Below are positions 24,641 to 35,021 of a stretch of 64,000 nt of DNA, one piece after another; the stretch's first letter is position 1, and every line of letters begins with the position of its first letter. This DNA comes from Epiperipatus broadwayi (taxonomy: Eukaryota > Onychophora > Udeonychophora > Euonychophora > Peripatidae). The DNA lies in the NCBI GenBank assembly GCA_028023455.1, contig JAQFVV010012489.1:1580381-1644380 (forward strand). The letters run 5' to 3'. The translations under genes were made by a program, and so were the position numbers. Under the pieces are notes generated by a model. It was not told the DNA's origin. It saw only the letters and a list, made by a program, of their open reading frames with translations, and searched no databases.

Positions 24641-24884
24641 AAATGGCAATGCTACAAAGTCTCTTCAAGCAGGATCTCACAATCAGAAAAAGACATATAA
24701 GATGCAAAAAAGAAAATATGAGACATTTCTCCAATTTGGCTTTACTTTCAATAACTGTGATGGCAATGAACAACCTCTTTGTTTAATTTGCAATAATGTT
24801 TTGTCAATGGAGAGTATGAAACCATCAAAATTAAGAAGGCATAGAAAACAATCAGGTATTTCTGGAATAGTTATAAAAATATGA
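24573..24884 (+). pseudogene. hAT-family (ZBED-like) transposase N-terminal remnant
   Basis: A 103-residue open frame. Residues ~45-90 read KRKYETFLQFGFTF, then PLCLICNN, then MKPSKLRRHRKQ. That is the pattern of the BED-type zinc finger (CxxC...H) with the 'PSKLxRH' signature seen at the N-terminus of ZBED5/SCAND3-like hAT transposases. The second His ligand is changed (RKQSGI where T-x-H is expected) and no catalytic DDE/RW core follows. The first ~40 residues overlap the decayed RTE fragment and are probably not part of the BED gene. It is either a truncated hAT copy or a fragment from a nested insertion. Confidence 0.6.
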
Positions 24885-24889
24885 AATGA

Positions 24890-26320
24890 GGCTCAGTTTA
24901 ATATATTGTTAGATTATATGATAATGTCTGAAGTCCTAAACATGATTCTAAGAGAATGAAAAAAACATAGAGAGAAATTATGTCATTGAGTGTAAATTTG
25001 ATGAAAAGATTTGCTGTAGTGACTTTAAAAAGGTCATAAATCATAGAAAATTATTTGAAAATACATTCTGACTACAGGAGAAAGATAATGGTTGAAAATT
25101 ATATGTACATACCACAACATTATGTCAGATTTTTAGTACCATTTTAACAAACATGTAATTAACATTTTACCTCATATCAATAATAATTCACCATGATTTA
25201 CTTTTAATTAACTTTGATACAGTTAAATGTATAATAAATCAATCATTAATACTAGAAGCTAGATAAAAATGATTTGTTTTTTTTTTATGGAATAGTGAAT
25301 CAGCATTGATACAAGAGTGGGCATTATTTGCAAGTTTATAAAAATGGTGCCAGATAATCTGAATTGTGAATTATTCTTATAGTACATACATTGGAAAATT
25401 ATTTCTTCATAAATATTATTACATATTCTGAGCACTATATATTTTAAATCCACTGATTACTCATAAAATATATTATTAAAATTAACATCTTAACTAGCAT
25501 ATGAAGCTATAAGCTTGTTTGATTGATACTTACATAAATTTTTTGTAATGTATTTTATATTTTTAAGTATCAATTATTGAATTACTATTCATATAATTAA
25601 AGTGAGAGAGTGCAACACCATCTGTGCTTTATAAAATAAATATTATTCATATAATTATAATAGCAAGGAATTTAAAAGTGGGTCACTTTTTTACTGACTA
25701 GTAAATTTGCATTCTTGTTTTCAATCAAGAGCATGAGTCTTTATGTGTTAGCTCCACCTAAAAAATTTTGTCAAAAAAATGGATAAATTTTTTGAGGTTT
25801 GTTAACCTAAAAATAGTGTACACCAAGAAAAGGACAAATTAATTATGTACATAATATAGAAACCTTCAAAAAGAAAACCAACAGGGAAACTGGAAAATTA
25901 TAACTGTAAAGAAGGACTTCAAAGAAATTTAAAATCATGGTTAAAAGTATTTTTTAAGTGCACAGTGTATTTTCAGTCATAATTTTTTTTAAAATTAATA
26001 TAATATAAAAGTAAAAGTTTTATAAAAATAAGAATTGGGAATTGTGAATAATTTCATTAATTTAATATTTTCTAATTCATTCAATTTTTCTTTTCAAAAT
26101 TATGAAATATTTTTTTTAAAAATAATTTTATTAAATGTAATTTTTTTTTAAAACATGTTTTTTTTCTATTCATCCATTTATTTCCCCAACAAAATTTATA
26201 AGATCGGTTAGAAATTGTTATCTCTGATTTTGAAGCAGTTGTTTTTCCAACTTTTATTTATTCAAAGAAATAACTTATAAATTAAAGGTTAATTAATTTG
26301 AGGAATAAAAGTCAACTAGT
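24890..26320. other. AT-rich intergenic DNA, nothing recognised
   Basis: No motif-bearing frames or repeats that I can support. Confidence 0.4.
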
Positions 26321-26325
26321 TTATT

Positions 26326-26476
26326 TAATTATTTAATAATGAACTGATTAACAATAAACAAAAATTTAAAAAGTGACATGATCCTATATATTTTTTGATA
26401 AAATGAATGTTTAAATTTACATACTATCATGTCATTTTTTGGTTTATTTTTTATCAGTTAATTATTAAATAATTGG
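26326..26476. repeat. AT-rich fold-back, ~50-bp arms
   Basis: Left arm 26326-26383 (TAATTATTTAATAATGAACTG...AGTGACATGAT) pairs with right arm 26426-26474 (ATCATGTCATTTTTTGG...CAGTTAATTATTAAATAATT) around a ~45-nt loop, with several mismatches. Possibly a small MITE. Confidence 0.55.
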
Positions 26477-26699
26477 TTTATAAAATTATTCTAGAGTTAA
26501 TGTCTTTATTCTTTCAACAATCTGTTACATAAATTGGCAGAGGGTGTCACATGATTTCAATAAAGCTTGCCATTTAAGACACTTAAAATTATTTTAGTAA
26601 AGATATTAAATTATAGTAGATTAAACCCATAAATTATTTAGAATGAGCTGTTATATTTATTTATTTATTTAACTTTTGCTTACAGTAATAATTCAAAAC

Positions 26700-27200
26700 A
26701 TTCTTGTTTGCTGAACTAGATTAGAACATACGAATTATTTGTAGAGATTAGGGGTTTATTCTTTAGTGTCTTTCACATCCAGATGGCAATCCTGGATGAT
26801 TTAAAAGTATCACTTTTAAAGTCCATGCACTAACATTCTGTTTCATTTTTATTAGAAATTATGTTTGTAATTGGCCAGTGCATTAATGGTCCTATATGGT
26901 CAGAGCATTGATGATGATCAAAATGTTTCAGTATCTCAGCATTGTTTGAATTTTTTAATATTCTGATAGATTAGAACTTAAGTATGTGTATCCAAATAAT
27001 TGTGTTGTATTCCTGTCCTATGTTTGGCAGTGGCTAGATAATTAGCCTGTTTATAATGGATACCTTTCAAATCCAGCCACAAGATTGATTGGTGATTTTT
27101 GTTGTTAATTGGTCATAATGATGAATGATTTTATTATTTCTTTTGTTTAATGCTGGGTGAATTTATGGTTAGTCTTATTCTTTGCTAATCTCTCATGCAC
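26700..27200 (+). repeat. Diverged ~250-bp direct duplication
   Basis: 'TAGATTAGAACATACGAATTATTTG' (26718) and 'TAGATTAGAACTTAAGTATGTG' (26967), 'CTTTCACATCCAGATGGCAATC' (26770) and 'CTTTCAAATCCAGCCACAAGA' (27065), and 'GTAATTGGCCAGTGCATTAATGG' and 'TTAATTGGTCATAATGATG' occur in the same order. The region is less AT-rich than its neighbours. It is an unidentified repeat, perhaps two adjacent copies of one element. Confidence 0.5.
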
Positions 27201-28739
27201 ATTTATTTTATATTTAATTTTAATTATTAAATGTGGGAATGATGATGATTTTCTCTCTCACCATCACCCATGTTCACACCATTTTTTATATCATTATAAT
27301 ATGTATAAATTCAAATAATTTTAATCTATAAGATCATAAATAAATTACAACTATTAAATATATAGCATTGATAATATATAAATTTATTCACAAGCAAAAC
27401 AACACTTCAAAATCAAATTCTCAGAACCATTTTAACAAAACTGTATATGATATCTACTTAGCCACACAAATGCTTATTTATCACATTGATAAAAATATAC
27501 ATCTTTATCTAAATATCACATTTTAATATTTGATGGATAAATTTATCATCATCATATAAAAGTAATAAAACTTTAAATTATCATGATTTATATATCTTAA
27601 TCAAATCACCACATATATAAATATAGTACTTAGATAAATGTGACTATCACTCATCTAAAATATTAAATTAGCAATGACATGAAAAAATGGCTATTAATTT
27701 TATAAGCTTCTTGACATGGCTGAGTTTGTCTCATAAATTGTTGTATGGCAGTATATTCAGACTTATTTGTTCCTCAAGTCATAAGTTCAACCTGTTTGAA
27801 TATGAAATTTATATTTATGTGCTGTCAAACTTATCTCTTTATTATGTTTAAACACAATCACAAATTTCACACAATTTAGAGATATTCTATTCACATTTTA
27901 CATTTATGAAGTACCAATTCATATATTTAGTGAAAAATGGGTACATATAATACTTAGCTGCTTTAAAATCAAACATTTTTAACCAATCTGATTTTTAAAA
28001 ATATTCAGAGCATTCATCTTTACATACTTCTATTTTACACACTGAATTTATTAATAATAATACTTATCTTTTTACTATGTTCAAACCTACAATACGACAT
28101 CAATATAAGTTTCACATAAGGTAGAGAAATTTCTATTCATATTTTACACTCATGAATTTTCAAAAATATTTTTAGTTTTCATCACTAATTTATAATCTTC
28201 TATTTTACACATTGTTACATAATCATTGTTCACATTAATATATAAAACATTCACTTTCCAAAATGAGCACCATTTTTCTCTTAATAATTTTAGAAATCAA
28301 CCACAAATAAAATATACATAATAATTACCACTAGCACTACAGAAGTATGTAGCTTATCATCACCTTACTTTCATATATATTGATAAATGTAACCATGTGT
28401 GTGAATTTCAGTGTTTTCTTGCAGGCATAACTTAATATGGCAAATGCTATTACAGTAAAAAATAGACATTATAGAATGATTCTGCAAATGTGCTAAAAAT
28501 ATAAATGACTGCAACCATACTTGAATGGCAGTATAGATTTCTTATATCAACATATGTATTACAATCTTTATTTTATCATGTAAGTTTTATAAATGTATTA
28601 TTATAATTACATATGATATCCAAGCAGGTTCACAATATCAAACATACTATGAAAAATAGAAACAACTTCTACCCCATTTACAACTTTTAGATATCTTGTT
28701 ACATATTGTAAAAGCAAATAAAGAAGAACAAAAAGCAGC
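27201..28739. other. AT-rich intergenic DNA with one short diverged duplication
   Basis: 27866-27912 and 28115-28160 share 'TTTCACA...TAGAGA...TTCTATTCA.ATTTTACA..TCATGAA'-like sequence. Otherwise no feature. Confidence 0.35.
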
Positions 28740-29010
28740 AATAATATCATTGGAAGAATTCAGTCAATGGACCTGCTGAGATGACCCTATTATTAAAAGA
28801 GTGAATAATAAATTATTTAAATCTTAAACCAGATCTTGAAAGATTTCAAAATATCTAGAAAGAAAGGAGATGATTTGATGAAATAAAGAAGTTTGCTGAA
28901 ACGATGTGAATAGATGCTATGGATCAGAGAACTAGATTAAACTTACAGATATGTTTATTGTGTACTGGATGTATAATGATTAAAAATGATGGTAATCATG
29001 ATTATACTAT
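28740..29010 (+). pseudogene. Fossil 3' end of an RTE-like LINE
   Basis: Broken translation with 'DEIKKFAETM' then 'IDAMDQRTRLNLQ' and '(Y)WMYND' resembles the RTE C-terminus ('MNEIRKCAGVLWRREAKDRRRW...LQWIDNG') seen intact at 16.9-17.05 kb. Multiple stops. The resemblance is by eye and limited to ~70 residues. Confidence 0.45.
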
Positions 29011-30061
29011 TTGGAATAAAGATTTATGCATAGTATTTACGTGGAGGATTTTTTTTAAAAAAATTCTCTACCTTCAATAAGTTCTTCAGTTATATCATTT
29101 TTTGTAAAAATATTGATTATCATTAAATGAAAAATTTAAGAATGGTCAAAAAAAAGTTCATGGTGCAAAAACAATACATCAGCACACCAGGCTTTTGAGC
29201 TGAACTTAATATATTATGAATGAACTTTTAAAATAAATTCCAAAATGGGATTTTTCTTTGATAGCTAAGGCCATACTATAGTTAAATAGATAATATAATT
29301 GTAGATTATTTTAATTGGAGAGAACAATTAGAATAGAATACTAATACAATATAGAAATTGTCAAACCAAGTATTGCTTCTCCACTGCTCTTTTATAAAGT
29401 AATTGAGAGAAAACATCTTTTCTTTGTAATAAGCTATTTAAACACTCATCTTGTATCTATATAATTCATATAGCTATGGATACATAATATGATTGCTGAA
29501 ATTTAGTTCTGGAACAGCTAGGCTTAACAACATTAAATATTTCTGAGAATAATATCTAGTAAAAGAAATTCATATTTTGTTAGATTTGAAAAAAATCGAC
29601 ATCATTAAACCTATAATAATTCTTATTTTTGTCCAAAATGATAGACATTTAAAAAAAAAAAAGAATTAAGATTAAACATACTATTTGTCTGCTATATTTA
29701 AGACTATGTTAATGAAGTTTCGTGAAATACTGATAAATGTCTATGTATGTTCATCCTTATATTTAAGTAATGATTATATAAATATATTTTGATAATAAAA
29801 AATATATTTATATAACTTTCTTTCTCTCTTTTTTAAACATTTTGTTAAAAATAAGCTTTAATGATCTTTCAAGACACTTTTGATGTTCAACATTCTCAAT
29901 AAATTATTTTATTTACAGATTATCTGTGTGTTTTTTTTTTATTTATATAAAAAATTACTGCCGTAATAAATAAAAAAATCTGTAAATATCGTAAAAGAAC
30001 TTTGTTTTGTTGACGAACTTTATTTATTAACTAAAGACATTATCAACTTTATTTATTTATT
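29011..30061. other. AT-rich intergenic DNA, nothing recognised
   Basis: A short inverted pair, ATTTACAGAT (29917) and ATCTGTAAAT (29978), is present; nothing else that I can support. Confidence 0.4.
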
Positions 30062-30151
30062 TTTAAATGTCATAGCATCGGTCGGAACGCGAACCCGCAA
30101 CCCGGGCAACTGCCTGCAAGTGCAAGGCAGTCGCGCTGACCTCTCGACCAA
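30062..30151 (-). repeat. tRNA-derived SINE, copy 5 (minus strand, well conserved)
   Basis: On the minus strand: TGGTCGAGAGGTCAGCGCGA, anticodon-arm region with CTGCCTTGCA, CCGGGTTGCGGGTTCGCGTTCC (B-box region), GACCGATGCTATGACA, then an AAATAAATAAATAAA tail. The first ~8 nt of the head are missing. It keeps several CpG-containing positions lost in other copies, so it is close to the family consensus. No clear target duplication seen. Confidence 0.85.
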
Positions 30152-30508
30152 AACATATAAATCAAAATCATGCGATTCATTTTTTTAAAAAATTAAAGTC
30201 TATAAAAAGTAACGTGAAATTAAAATAAAATTCAGATTATAATTATATATTTTTTAAAAAAATAATAATTACAAAAAAGATAGCTGAATCATAATAATAA
30301 TTGCATTAGAAAAAGGTAATCCTTTTCCAAAAGAGCAAAACAGATAATATGTAAATATTAATTAACAAATGTTTAAGTATGTTTGATGTTTCTTCCTCTT
30401 TGGTAAAGTTTCAGTTTTATTTTTTCTTATTTTTTTTGTTAGAAATACTTTTGTTAAATTTCAAGTCCATGTGCATATGCTCTTTTCTGCCTATAAAATA
30501 TATATATC

Positions 30509-30603
30509 AAGCGTTGGTGGTCGAATGGTCAACACGTCTACCTTACAAGCAGTTGTCTCGGGTTCCCGTGTTCGCTTCCCGGCCGATGCTTTGACACAGG
30601 AAA
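30509..30603 (+). repeat. tRNA-derived SINE, copy 6 (short-arm type)
   Basis: AAGCGTTGGTGGTCGAATGG head, anticodon-like loop CTTACAA, B-box-like TGTTCGCTTCCC, CCGATGCTTTGACACAGG end. It is flanked by AAATATATATAT-like direct repeats (30497-30508 and 30601-30612). It lies head-on ~360 bp from the minus-strand copy at 30062. The two plus-strand frames over it are not genes. Confidence 0.88.
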
Positions 30604-30960
30604 TATATATATATGCTATATTCATTAATTTATACAAAAATCATATTTATTAATTGATTTTTTTTTATAACTTAGTACAATTAATTTAATTATTAATATT
30701 TAGTAAAAAAAAGTTTTAAGATAAAAATGGGATCAAACTTATAGGGTAAATCTATAGCATTTTAAACTTCGCACTGGGCATCTTGAGGATTTGTTAAATT
30801 ATATATTTTGCTTTAGCAAAAGTAAAATTTCATTATTTTTATTTACTATTAATAGAAGAAATTGGAATAGAATTATTTCTGGAATGTAAATTAGGAATAT
30901 TTGCAAACAAAATATAGCATATTGTAATTATGCATTGATCTACTTCCATCATCTAATATT
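30604..30960. other. AT-rich intergenic DNA, nothing recognised
   Basis: No feature that I can support. Confidence 0.4.
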
Positions 30961-31050
30961 AAATAATCAAAAAAGCAAGTTATATATTACTTTAATACAA
31001 GCTTATTAAAAGTAATGTCACGTTATATATGACTTGCTTTTTTGATTATT
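30961..31050. repeat. Small hairpin element, ~25-bp arms
   Basis: AATAATCAAAAAAGCAAGT (30963) pairs with ACTTGCTTTTTTGATTATT (31031-31049), with further partial pairing inside (TATATA). Total ~88 bp. A tiny MITE or a transcript hairpin; no other copy recognised. Confidence 0.6.
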
Positions 31051-31371
31051 ATAATTTTACCTTTAAGGTTTTGGCTATCCTGAGGCTATTAAAATATGGT
31101 AGATCTGAATTTAGTTCAGTCCCATATAGCTATTTAAGTTAGATAGCTGGATTTAAAAACATTTTCATGTCCAAAAATCTAAGAGTTTCTACTTAAATAT
31201 ACGTATGAAATAAGTGCTGAGTTTTGAGTTGATATTTTAGGTCTAATATCTGAATATTCTATCTCTCCACTGACGAGATGAGAGTCTTCTGGCTAAAGAT
31301 TTTAAATATTTTTTCATACTGCACTTATTAATTAAGATCTTGTTTGAGCTATTGGTATGTTTTCTGTATAT

Positions 31372-31828
31372 CATCTAATATTGTAATTATTAAATGTTTA
31401 TAGAAAAAATACAAACCCTAACTTTTCAAATACGGTAACATTCAACTGTCAAGAATACCATACAGATTAATATATAGCACAATGTTTCAAATGGTATTAC
31501 CTTCCTCTATTCTTCAGGTGTTGCTGGTCTGACCAATGAGGTACAAGAAAGGAATTGAATCTGGGACCTTTACATTTGTGAATATTGAATTTATGACAAT
31601 ACTCTAACTAACTATGACCTAAATTGAATATTCATGAATCTATAAAGATCCCAAGTTCAATTCCCTTACTAATACTGTCACTGGTTGGACCAAGAACACC
31701 TGAAAAAGAAAAAATAATGATACTTGAAATAAGGTGTTATTTATTAATCTGTGTGCTATTACTAATACTTGAATGTATTTAAAAAGTTTAAATATCCAAA
31801 GACATTTAATAATTAATATTAGATAATA
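31372..31828. repeat. Long fold-back element, ~220-bp imperfect arms
   Basis: Left arm 31372-31600 and right arm 31620-31828 are reverse complements throughout. The best part is the inner ~85 bp (TTCTTCAGGTGTT...GGAATTGAATCTGGGACCTTTA against its complement ending AAGAACACCTGAAAAAGAA). Outer blocks also match (CAGATTAATA.ATA..AC, ATTATTAAATGT). The arms differ at many positions, so the structure is old. No coding; the minus-strand frame at 31640-31843 is chance. Confidence 0.75.
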
Positions 31829-32689
31829 AAAATAATCTACCATATAAGTACAAATATAATACCATAATCATAAATGTTCAGATAAATACAAAATGTCATA
31901 AATATTTCTCTAATATCTTTGCAACAATCATATGAGTAGCTTTCATTACACTTACAATGATAGCTGTGACCCAGATTAAGTATCTGTGTATCACTGATTT
32001 AACAACAAATAATTAGTATATGTACCAACTTGAGATACATATATATGCACTAAGTTGCAGTAATTTATGTATTACATATTTCAATGTTAGATTTGTTAAT
32101 CAAAGTTTATTAATAAATCTCTGACTTTGCTCTCATATGTAACTGTCTTAGAAGAAGCTGATCTTTAGAGAATGACTACAATACAAAATATCTGCATATT
32201 GATAACAAGTTGATTGATATAATATTATTAATATAAATCAAATAGTTGCTACATTTTCATGAATCTGAAAGGTATGAAAACTGCAAATCCAAAGTGGTTT
32301 GTCATTTTTTTCATGTAATATGGTATATGATATTTTGTACACAATGATTAGTGTTGTCATCTCTCCAGATTTCTTTATATTTATTTCAAAATATATTAGT
32401 TTGTTATATATTTTGATGTTAAATTTCTAATTCAAGTTTTATTAATAAAATGAGTCTTTGATTCTATTTTGATTAGCATATAGCAATACTATAGCAGACT
32501 GATTTTTTTAAAAAAACGATCATAGCATTATATATTCATCCTTTAAAAATAATCTCAAAATAATATAATATGAGAAGTTGTAATCTGTATGGAGAATTGT
32601 CACTACTCTAAAGCAGCTAATAAAATTTGTTGAAACATATATATACACTGCAGAGAGTTTTGTTATTTTTTTTAATATAATAATAAACA
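31829..32689. other. AT-rich intergenic DNA, nothing recognised
   Basis: No feature that I can support. Confidence 0.4.
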
Positions 32690-33197
32690 ATCACTCAAAA
32701 ATGAGTAATACTTTTGTAATATCCCTCCTCCCCCAAGAAAAGAAAAAATAAAGAGAATAAAAAACTACTCTAGAAATGAATATGAAAATCATAAATATGT
32801 TCATATAGAGAACATGCTGCCCCATTTTTCTGTTTACTTGATATTTTATGATATTCACTTTTAGTTTGCTCAGCAGAAAAAATCTCTCTCCAAAATACAT
32901 CAACACTGTGTCTAATTGTAGATCTCTGATATTCTCTATTCTCTTCTTATCTTCCAAATGGAAACAATTGATATTGTACTTTTTAGAATGTCTTTGAGAT
33001 AATTCTTATAATGCAGACAGGGTCTACCCCTCTTTGAAACCCATGTTCACATTCACCATAAAATTACTTTTGGAGAGCCTTCAAGTGTTCATTTCTTTTA
33101 CATGTCAATTCACTGAAAGTATGATTTTATTATAGTGGATTCTATAGCATAATATCCAACTAACTATTAAAACAATAGCAAACTCTCCACACAATAG
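32690..33197 (-). pseudogene. LINE A (minus), C-terminal end of the polyprotein
   Basis: Read leftwards, a degraded frame gives 'TFSELTCKRNEHLKALQK', then a segment matching the 'GRPxKRxKDxLKxxLKxCNI' block, then 'LKSTISIVSIWKI.REYQRSTI' and 'MEDKKRIENIRDLQLD'. This is the tail of a common animal LINE RT ('...WEDLAEDRSxWR...' in intact relatives). It is the downstream piece of the minus-strand LINE whose RT lies at 33435-33735 and 37514-38130. Several stops and frameshifts. Confidence 0.65.
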
Positions 33198-33434
33198 CAC
33201 CACCTAGTGCAAGCCTTAGCAATCAATGAATACAAAAAATTTGTGCATCAAATTCCTATCTAGCACCTATACATCTAGGATCTAGTTGCAGTGTTCTCAG
33301 ATCCAAGGCTCCTCATTGATGAAAGCCACAAACTAAAAACTAGTTTGGATATTGGATGAGTAGGAACTAAATAGGGATGTTATGCACAAATCTTTTTTCA
33401 TCCATTGATTACTAAGCTTTGCACTAGATGGCAG
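33198..33434. mobile_element. MITE (~237 bp, ~70-bp inverted ends) inside LINE A
   Basis: The ends are inverted repeats: CACCACCTAGTGCAAGCC...TTTGTGCATCAAATTCC (33199-33255) against the complement of GGGATGTTATGCACAAATC...GCTTTGCACTAGATGG (33375-33431). The outermost motif is roughly CTAGTGCAA. The interior holds a second, smaller symmetrical part (CTAGGATCTAG). A related copy lacking one end is at 54503-54672. It interrupts the minus-strand LINE A coding sequence, so it inserted after that LINE. No transposase. Confidence 0.8.
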
Positions 33435-33735
33435 TTTTCTACTATTTAAAAATTTGTTTAAGTATGGGAAATGGTGATTATTTTATGATCGAGCAAGATA
33501 ACAAACATGTTGATTGGTTTATAATTTTGTCATTGTATTTTTAAAAATTTTACAGAACATTCTTAAATAAGAACTTTTCTAATGTCTTTATATTGCACTG
33601 ATAGGATGACCAAGTTTCACATTCATAAAATAAATTAGACAAAATAACCATTCTATATACAGCTAACTTATTCACATTAGTTATTTCCCTATAGCTAAAT
33701 ACTCTAACTTTTAACTTGTTAAAAGCAGCAGCAGC
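33435..33735 (-). pseudogene. LINE A (minus), RT thumb/connection segment
   Basis: Read leftwards from ~33735: 'AAAAFNKLKVRVFSYREIT' followed by 'NVNKLAVYRMVILSNLFYE' and 'CETWSSYQCNIKTLEKF', then a degraded 'DKIINQHVCYLAR' before the MITE. The pattern 'AFGKLRxRVW...KLAVYRAVVLxxLLYGxETW...LExF' is typical of this LINE group, so family recognition is firm. The upstream part of the same RT resumes at 37514 on the far side of LINE B. Confidence 0.85.
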
Positions 33736-33904
33736 ACATTATAGTCTCCATTGTGAGAGAAATAATGTTGTGTTTGTAGATGTATGGGATTGGTTTATTG
33801 GAAAGAGGGAGTTATATAGTAAAGATGGATTGCACTTAGGAAAACAAGGAAGTGAAGTTTTAGGGAGTTTGATGTTTAAAGAATATAATTCAGGAAACTT
33901 TTAA
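33733..33904 (+). pseudogene. LINE B ORF1 C-terminus, SGNH/GDSL-hydrolase-like
   Basis: The last ~55 residues of an ORF1: 'NNVVFVDVWDWFIGKRELY' then 'SKDGLHLGKQGSEVLGSLM', stop at 33902-33904. 'KDGLHL...G..VLG' is the block V (D-x-x-H) signature of SGNH hydrolases; here D and H are both present (33821-33840). SGNH/esterase-like domains are known in ORF1 of some LINEs (for example CR1/L2-type), where the role is not settled. The 5' part with the catalytic Ser block is missing by truncation. The ATG at 33716 lies in flanking LINE A sequence, so it is not the real start. Confidence 0.7.
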
Positions 33905-33945
33905 AGGGGGGTGGGCTTTTAAATTGTAATATTATCAAAAACAAG

Positions 33946-35021
33946 ATGAATGGAGGAGATATAAGAAATAAGCAAAAGATGGTTGATTTAGATATAAGTG
34001 TAGATGTGGAGAGGGAATGGTTTTGTAAGATTAATGGTAAGAAAGTTTGTTATAAATGTAATGGAGAAGAAAGAATCAAAAGAATTTATAAAAGAATAGT
34101 TAGGAAAGAAAAAATTGTTAAAATTGTGTTTTTGAATATGCAAGGTAGTAGGTGACCAGAAAAGTGGCTGGAATTAAATAAAGCAATTGAAAATAAAGAG
34201 CTGGAGGTATTAGCAGTAGTGAAAACTCATCTAAGATAAGAAGAAGAACCTGTTTTGGAAGAGGTAGTATGGCAGAGTGTAAACAGAAAAGAAAAAGAAA
34301 GAAGAGGTGGTGTATAGGTGTTATATCGAGGAAATATTTAAATATTGTTAAGTGTCAAGAGCATTTGTGGTTTGAAATAAGGTTGGGTAGACAAGAATGG
34401 ATGGTGGCTGTAGTGTATATAGTTACTGGAGATAGTCAAACTGTAATGGAGTGGAACAATAGTATATATGAATGCCTAGTTATACAAATTTTTAAAGAAA
34501 AGGGGTAGAGAATAATGGTTATAGGAGATATAAATGGACATATTGAAGAAATTGATGATGTAGATAATAAGAATGGTCAGTTTTTGAAGAAATTTTGTCA
34601 AAGAGTAAATTTGAGCATTGGGAATTTATCAAATATGTATGAGGGACGATACACATGGTCTAGGAATAATGTATTTCACACAATAGATTATGTATTGGTA
34701 GAGAAAGAGGGAATGAATAAAATACGGAAAATTAAGGTGTTTGATAATGAAGAGAGAGTATGTAATAGTGATCATAATTTTATTGTTATAGAAATGGTTA
34801 GTAATGTGATGGAGGATAGAAATAAAGGTAGAAATAATAGTGAAAGATGTGGATGGAGAGTGAATGATCAGAATAAGTTGGAAGAATATAAAATAAAAGT
34901 TGAAGAAACCATGGAGCAGTTGGATGGAGATGAGTATAAGGACTGGTGTGGTAAAATAGAAAAAGTGGCAAATAGGGTTTTACTTGAGAATATGCAGAAG
35001 AATAAAAGTAATAAAAAATAA
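33946..35021 (+). pseudogene. LINE B ORF2 N-terminus: APE-like endonuclease
   Basis: Translation in three frames recovers the APE/EEP endonuclease order. It reads 'KIVFLNMQGSR' (strand 1), 'ELEVLAVVKTHL' (the usual E of TETHL is K here), 'RRGGV.VLYRG', 'MVAVVYIVTGD', 'MVIGDINGHIEE' (34515-34550, GDxN), 'GRYTWSRNN', 'TIDYVLV' and 'VCNSDHNFIVIEM' (SDH at 34767-34775). The domain nicks target DNA to prime reverse transcription. Lesions: a TGA after 'MQGSR' (34153-34155), another stop after THLR, a frameshift near 34260, a TAG at 34506-34508, and a further frameshift in an A-run near 35013-35020. Confidence 0.88.

Noticed and set aside
25740-25960. Possible transposase fragment
   Set aside because: Lys-rich translation without any ordered motif; indistinguishable from chance.
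33716-33732. ATG at 33716 as the start of LINE B ORF1
   Set aside because: These bases fit the minus-strand LINE A frame (AAAAFNKL), so the ATG belongs to flanking DNA.
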